NCBI GenBank assembly: GCA_036768485.1
Contig: JAVLUZ010000157.1
Coordinates: 15,937,877-16,001,876 of the forward strand
Direction of reading: 5' to 3'
Source: Mermis nigrescens
Lineage: Eukaryota > Nematoda > Enoplea > Mermithida > Mermithidae
DNA length: 64,000 bases
The notes under the pieces are model-generated. The model was given only the letters and a program-made list of their open reading frames with translations, had not been told where the DNA came from and made no database searches. Position 1 is the stretch's first letter; each line of letters starts with the position of its first letter. This document shows positions 59,185 through 64,000 of this stretch, one piece after another. The position numbers and the translations under genes were made by a program.

Positions 59185-60663
59185 TTAAGCCCGCCCTATA
59201 ATAAATTTAGATAAGTCGACATCAATTAATCTAGATTTGAATATATTCAAGTTAGGGGAAGAGACTACAAAATCAGGTAGGTGATTCCAAATTGAGATAT
59301 ACTTATAGAAAAAGTCAAATTTTTGTAAATTAGAACGGACAAGAGGAACAACTAGCTTGAAACGATTTGTGCAGCGAGTAGTATTTTGATTAAGCACAAA
59401 AAAATCTGTCATGCAAAGACAAGATTTTTGACTAATAATTTGATACATCATACATAAGCAAATATGAAGGCGACGTAATTCTAATCGACACAAGTTAAGT
59501 TGGTTAAGGCGTTCGTCGTAAGAAAGAGGGCTATGATATCCAACTATGTATTTAGTAAATTTACGCTGAAGAGTCTCCAGCCTGTTGATATCACTAATAT
59601 AAGAGGGGTTCCATAAAGCACAGGAATATTCAAGGATCGGTCTGACGTAAACAATGAAGGCCTTTACGAGATTATTTTTATCACGCGAAAAGAAGGATTT
59701 TCTAATTAGGATAGATCTCAAGAAAGCTTTCTTGATAATACTGTTGTAATGTTCCTTAAATTTAAGGTTGTGCGAAATTAGCACTCCTAAATCGCGAACA
59801 TAGACAGAATCGTTCGTAATAACTTGTGTATTGAGTGTATATGACAATTTAGGATTATTTTTGCCCAAATATAGGGCTGTGCATTTAGAATATGATATTG
59901 GTAAACAATTTCTGGTGGCCCAAATGGTAATTCTATCTAAATCGGTCTGAAGTGTTTGATAATTGCAGGAAAGATTGAATATTTTTAAGTCATCCGCGAA
60001 CATAAAAGTCGAACTTGACAAGTTATCAAAGATATCATTTATAAAAATCAAAAACAACGTAGGTCCAAGAATGGACCCTTGAATAACTCCACTTGTAACA
60101 GCGGCATAATCTGAAAAACACTGATTAACGCGAACACACTGAATACGATTAGATAGAAAAGCTTTTAACCAATTAAACAGGTGTTGTTGAATACCGTAAC
60201 TAGTTAATTTAACAAGAAGTTTAGATATGTCGACTTTGTCAAAAGCTTTAGCAAAGTCTACATAAATAATATCAACGGTTTCTTTACAATCCAGTGATTT
60301 AACCCAAGAATGTTTACAATTTAATAGTTGCAATTCGCAAGATTTATGTTTTTGGAAACCATATTGAAAAGGTGATATTAACTCATTTGTAGATAAATAA
60401 ATTGATAGTTGAGTATTAATAATACTTTCCATTATCTTACAAGTTGAGCAACATAAAGAAACAGGACGATAATTTTCAGTTAATGAGGGGTCACCCTTTT
60501 TAATTATAGGTACAACGTAAGCCTCCCTCCAAATGTCAGGGATATCACCTGATAAAAAAGAAACAGTAAAAATACTGATAAGGGGTTTAAGAAGATAATA
60601 AGCTAATTTTTTAACAAAAAAGTTACTTAAACCATCAGGCGCTATCGAAGTCGAGTTTTTCAT
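59185..60663 (-). pseudogene. Reverse transcriptase part of the CR1-type element
   Basis: A 492-codon frame with the usual RT blocks: NYRPVSL (64-70), the YVDFAKAFDKVD block (134-145, catalytic D136), SGVIQGSILGP (191-201) and FADDLKIF (222-229, catalytic D224 and D225). A C-terminal region of over 200 residues with RLETLQRKFTKY and LNLCRLELRRLH follows, as in CR1/Jockey-related proteins. It normally copies its own RNA at the target site. The first ATG here is internal; the upstream part is in another frame. Confidence 0.85.
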
Positions 60664-61121
60664 CTTAGCAATCGCCCGTGAGACATTATTTTCGTCAAAG
60701 ACGATGTTTGAAATAGAAAAATCGCCCCGCTTCTGAAAACAAAAGAATCGTTAGTATCATCATTGGTAAATACGGAAGAGAAGTAATAATTGAACATATT
60801 CGTTTTACAATGAAGATCAGTTACTACATTATTGTCGGTGGAAGTAATAGGTGGAATGCTTCGAGAATTATTTAAACGATTATTTACAAATCTAAAAAAG
60901 GATTTCAGATCGTTATGTTGCAATAAATTACTTTCCTGTAAGCAAAAATGATTGTGAATTTCTTTGCGTAACATTTTACAATGATTACGATACCTTTGTT
61001 TGCATATAATTGTACGATATTTTTTGTATTTTTTGCCATAAAAGCCGTTTTTTGGCAAATAATTTTCGTAAAACTTTAGGGTATGAAAATTTGGAGGGCT
61101 TTTCTTTGACTTTGGGAACAA
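60664..61121 (-). pseudogene. Linker between endonuclease and RT, frameshifted
   Basis: A 153-codon frame with LRKEIHNHFCLQ and FFRFVNNRLN, the segment that normally precedes the RT in CR1-type proteins. It is out of frame with both neighbours: its last about 22 residues are read in the wrong frame after a break near 60730, and it overlaps the endonuclease frame at 60985-61121. Confidence 0.7.
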
Positions 61122-61767
61122 AAGTAAAAATTAGAGGCCTTAAGACATTTAAAAATACATTATACATGTCGTTAACATTTAAACAAGTAGAAAAAAGATC
61201 AGGCCAAGAAATCGTAGAAAGAAAGCTACCAATACTAAAATAGTCTGCTTTTTGAAAATTAAAGTGAGATTCTACATAAGTAGTAGGTGGAGTTATCAGA
61301 GTTTCAAAAGATATAGAATTGTGGTCACTTGTGGAAAAGGAGGGTAGTACTTTAACATTAAAAACATTGTTTGCTGCAAAAATAACATCAATAATATTTG
61401 TATCATGCGTTTGATCTAAAACTAATTGTGTTAATCCTGTAGATGAGAAACAGTCGTAAAACAATTCATTAAGAGAATCGGATGTAAAGGTACCTAAGGT
61501 CCAATCAATTTTAGGTAAATTGAAATCCCCTAGGATAATTACGGGATAAGAGCAATTATTTACCCATTCTATCAAGTTACAGATTCTTAAAGCATGATTT
61601 AAATCGTAGTGAGGAGGTCTGTAAATAAGAAGAAATCTAATTCTATCCTGACCATGGAAAAAGTCAATAATTAAAGAGTCAGATATACTCAGTTCGTTAG
61701 GAACTTTAACAAAACGAGCGCTAAAATGTGATTTTACAAAGACAATGACCCCGCCGCTTTCAAACAT
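60985..61767 (-). pseudogene. APE endonuclease part of the CR1-type element
   Basis: A 260-codon frame with the APE motifs GDFNLPKIDW (80-89) and SDHN (147-150), the catalytic residues that nick target DNA. The N-terminal motifs of the domain are absent, so the copy starts inside the domain. Confidence 0.8.
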
Positions 61768-61785
61768 TATGCGTAAATAAGAACT

Positions 61786-62265
61786 AATCGCTCATTTTGT
61801 GTGAATATGAAATCAGTTGCTCATGTTATGCTTCATTAAAATCCGAAACGCGTGAGATTTATTGCTGAATTCGATCAGCATTCGGCTTTTGCATTCTCAA
61901 TCTTATGTGATTTCAAAATGTCAGCTTTCTTAGTCTATTTTTTGGTTGACATATGCTCAGAATTTTTAAAAGATTTGGCACCTTGCGAAATTTCAATATC
62001 ATAATTCGGGATAAGATGAACCTATTCTTAGACACAAATATAATGCAAATTGTAAGCCTGTAGGAAAGGTTTAAGGCTTTTCGGCTACAAAAGTTGGTTC
62101 TACAGAAGCTCCATTCATCAAAGTGAGATGTAACCTGCCTGTTACTGTGTTGGACAATCATTCGAAACATTGCTATGTTCTCGAAAATCGTAAGTTTTTT
62201 CAGGGTATCATGAAACAGAGAACTTACTTCTCTTGAGAAGACTGTCCTACATGAAAGCAGTGTAC

Positions 62266-62331
<66 letters not shown>

Positions 62332-62548
62332 CACACACTTCCAGAGAATTTCATCATTAAGAATGATTTGAATCAAAATAAATAAAGTAATGAGAAATTA
62401 TGAATTAAGTGAAATAAATCTTCTCTTCATGAAACATTATCAAAATTTATTTAAAAAACCGATGGTACTTCAATTCTGGCCAATCTGAAATTTTAAAAGA
62501 AGTGAGAAATCAGTACAGCGTTATAATGAAGGCATGTGGCAGTGGCAC
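61786..62548. other. Gene-free stretch with a CA microsatellite
   Basis: Contains (AC)30 at 62267-62326. The 141-residue minus-strand frame starting in it is not supported. Confidence 0.6.
62267..62326. repeat. (AC)30 microsatellite
   Basis: An uninterrupted dinucleotide run of 60 bp except for AAC at the border. Confidence 0.95.
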
Positions 62549-62808
62549 CACACATGGGCGTGGGGGTTTGGGGGTATGCACCCCAGAAGTTGAAATACCC
62601 CTCCAGAAATCAAAATACCCCCCCCCAGAATTCAAATTTTGAAATTTTTTTTGCTTTTTAGCAAATTTTTTGATGCCATTGGATAGTGCTCGATGAGAAA
62701 CGTCGAAAAATTGTGTTTTTTTCGCCATACGACCACTTTTAAGACCATTTTTTGACGTTTGAAAATTTTTTCACCCCCCCCCCAGAATTTTGGTGCTGCC
62801 CACCTATG
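62549..62808 (+). mobile_element. hAT-like MITE, copy 8
   Basis: 260 bp from CACACATGGGCG to GCCCACCTATG with an exact 8-bp duplication AGTGGCAC (62541-62548 and 62809-62816). It can serve as the reference copy for the family. Confidence 0.92.
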
Positions 62809-62955
62809 AGTGGCACTAATGAAATTGCTATCAATTATTTTTGGATTGCGAGAATCTTCCTAAGTTGAACGAAGATTATAATTTAGAAGACGAAATAAGT
62901 GAAAATGAAATCAAAATTTAAGGAATAATTTTTAATAAGACAGGGTAACAGTGTT

Positions 62956-63970
62956 TTGCATAAATTGATGAAATCAACACCGCATTTTGAATTTTGTTTA
63001 GAGTCTAAAGCAAATTCTATTAATACATATTATTTTTGGAAAATGCCGCACCTTGCAACATTCATTAGGCCACCGAATAAGATAATTAAATCAGCAAATA
63101 AAGCGGCTCAAAAGTTTTTGTGGTATCCTGCACGTAAGTCCAAAATTAAATGTGAGATAATTCAAAATTCTGCAAAATCAAGGGTAATTGGTATAGAAAA
63201 TAAAGAAAAAAAGGTGGATGCAATGGAACTCATGTTTTTATTAAAGTTACAAAGCTTGAAAATCAAATTTAGTACAATTTTTTATGCTAAAATATACGCG
63301 ATTAAAATTGATGGATTCGACATGTTTCAAATTCAAAAATTTTACGCTTCACTTCAAGGAGCTTTTATTTATGGAAGAAAAATATCATTTTGCATATAAT
63401 CAGACTCATTTCAATTTAGAAGGTGCGGTTTATGATCAACGAAAAATTTCAACGAAAAATTTCAACGAAATTTCTTCATTCAAGTATTATTATAAAATCT
63501 ATTTATTTTGCAACTAAAAAAGCTTTTAATCAAATGGAATGATTTTTTAGGAAATGAAATTAATCTCGCTTTTTATTCTAGGCCAAATTTCCCGAAAGAA
63601 ATTAAAGGACATGCTAAACATATACACTATTGTTTCATAAATAATGCTTTACAAACTCGGGACCTATTAAGTCGATGGAGAAATGTAACATCTTCTTGTA
63701 AATATTGTTTATTATTAGGGAGGAACGATACTGAAAAAAATGTTCATGCTTTATTAGATTGCGAACGTCTTCAAATGTTTTGGCAAAAATTTTCAACTGT
63801 TTTGATGCGAAATAATTTGCAATTCAGTGCAGAAAATAAAGATTTTGGGTACATCGTAGCAAAAAATTTATTATAAAAATGTTTAAATATCCTTGTTCAA
63901 TTAGCGCGTACTTGTATTTGGGTGACAAGAAATGATTCAGAAAAGAATGATAAATTAGTTGATATTTAAA
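62956..63970 (+). pseudogene. L1/Tx1-type retrotransposon, C-terminal remnant
   Basis: Successive frames in three registers encode the region after the RT of an L1/Tx1-type protein. First comes a segment with NKAAQKFLWYPARKSKIKCE and an IGIENKEKKVDAMELMFLLKL block. The zinc-knuckle region CKYC...HALLDC...FWQKF follows (about 63696-63785), typical of the zf-RVT domain. The tail ARTCIWVTRNDSEKN (about 63910-63960) closes it. Frame breaks lie near 63360, 63515 and 63876. The RT core is missing, so the copy is 5'-truncated and dead. Confidence 0.65.
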
Positions 63971-64000
63971 GATACTTCATTACAATAATAAAGAATTATT

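Larger units (their letters stand above)
59049..61785 (-). mobile_element. CR1-type non-LTR retrotransposon, 5'-truncated
   Basis: In order on the minus strand: the second half of an APE endonuclease, a linker, and a reverse transcriptase followed by a C-terminal region, a short 3' UTR and a tail of ATTC tetranucleotides (59049-59067). Lack of the first half of the endonuclease shows 5' truncation near 61785. At least two frame breaks (about 61000-61120 and 60730) make it inactive. The microsatellite 3' tail and RT form fit the CR1/L2/Daphne group. Confidence 0.8.

Noticed and set aside
61913..62338. 141-residue minus-strand frame
   Set aside because: It begins inside the CA microsatellite and has no supported continuation.

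Overview
This is eukaryotic DNA: AT-rich, almost gene-free and packed with transposons. A few GT-AG bounded exons are present, and there is no bacterial gene organisation. The transposon mix (Maverick/Polinton, hAT, Helitron with a CTAG end, CR1-like and L1/Tx1-like retroelements) and a viral-type promoter with an exact TCATTC initiator suggest an invertebrate, most likely an arthropod. The species cannot be told from the sequence.

The main feature is a complete, unusually small Maverick/Polinton at 44376-52858 (8483 bp). It begins AGTAGT and ends ACTACT, has an exact 6-bp target duplication (GATAAC), and has terminal inverted repeats of about 1.68 and 1.70 kb. Each repeat contains a 21-bp minisatellite and an inward TATA box. 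Its only recognisable gene is a protein-primed family B DNA polymerase on the minus strand, with a near-perfect TATA/initiator promoter and at least three reading-frame breaks in the exonuclease domain. Integrase, packaging ATPase, protease and capsid genes were not found.

A second theme is a group of foldback elements with no shared sequence but the same plan: inverted terminal arrays of short tandem repeats (15-18 bp where the unit is clear) and 9-bp target duplications, as in Mutator-like elements. They lie at 3874-5281, 7129-8323, 12636-13805, 25497-27295, 28242-30128, 38806-40076 and 41652-42730. The last family but one (GACATTAGAGC) is present in three copies.

The rest, left to right: 234-2523 and 14918-18470 form a large inverted duplication, interlocked with a second pair (13937-14910 / 22757-23964) and a third (18708-18973 / 22495-22752). 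A non-autonomous Helitron (19575-21142) carries two tandem arrays. A hAT MITE (25904-26796) sits inside a Mutator-like copy, and its empty site is preserved in another copy. An 8-copy hAT-like MITE with 8-bp duplications is scattered over the window. Candidate host exons on the plus strand lie at 34421-34662 (Ig-like), 37667-37924 (eight cysteines) and 55449-55730; their phases fit one gene with very long, transposon-filled introns. The right end holds a 5'-truncated, frameshifted CR1-type retrotransposon (59049-61785, minus) and the C-terminal end of an L1/Tx1-type element (62956-63970, plus).
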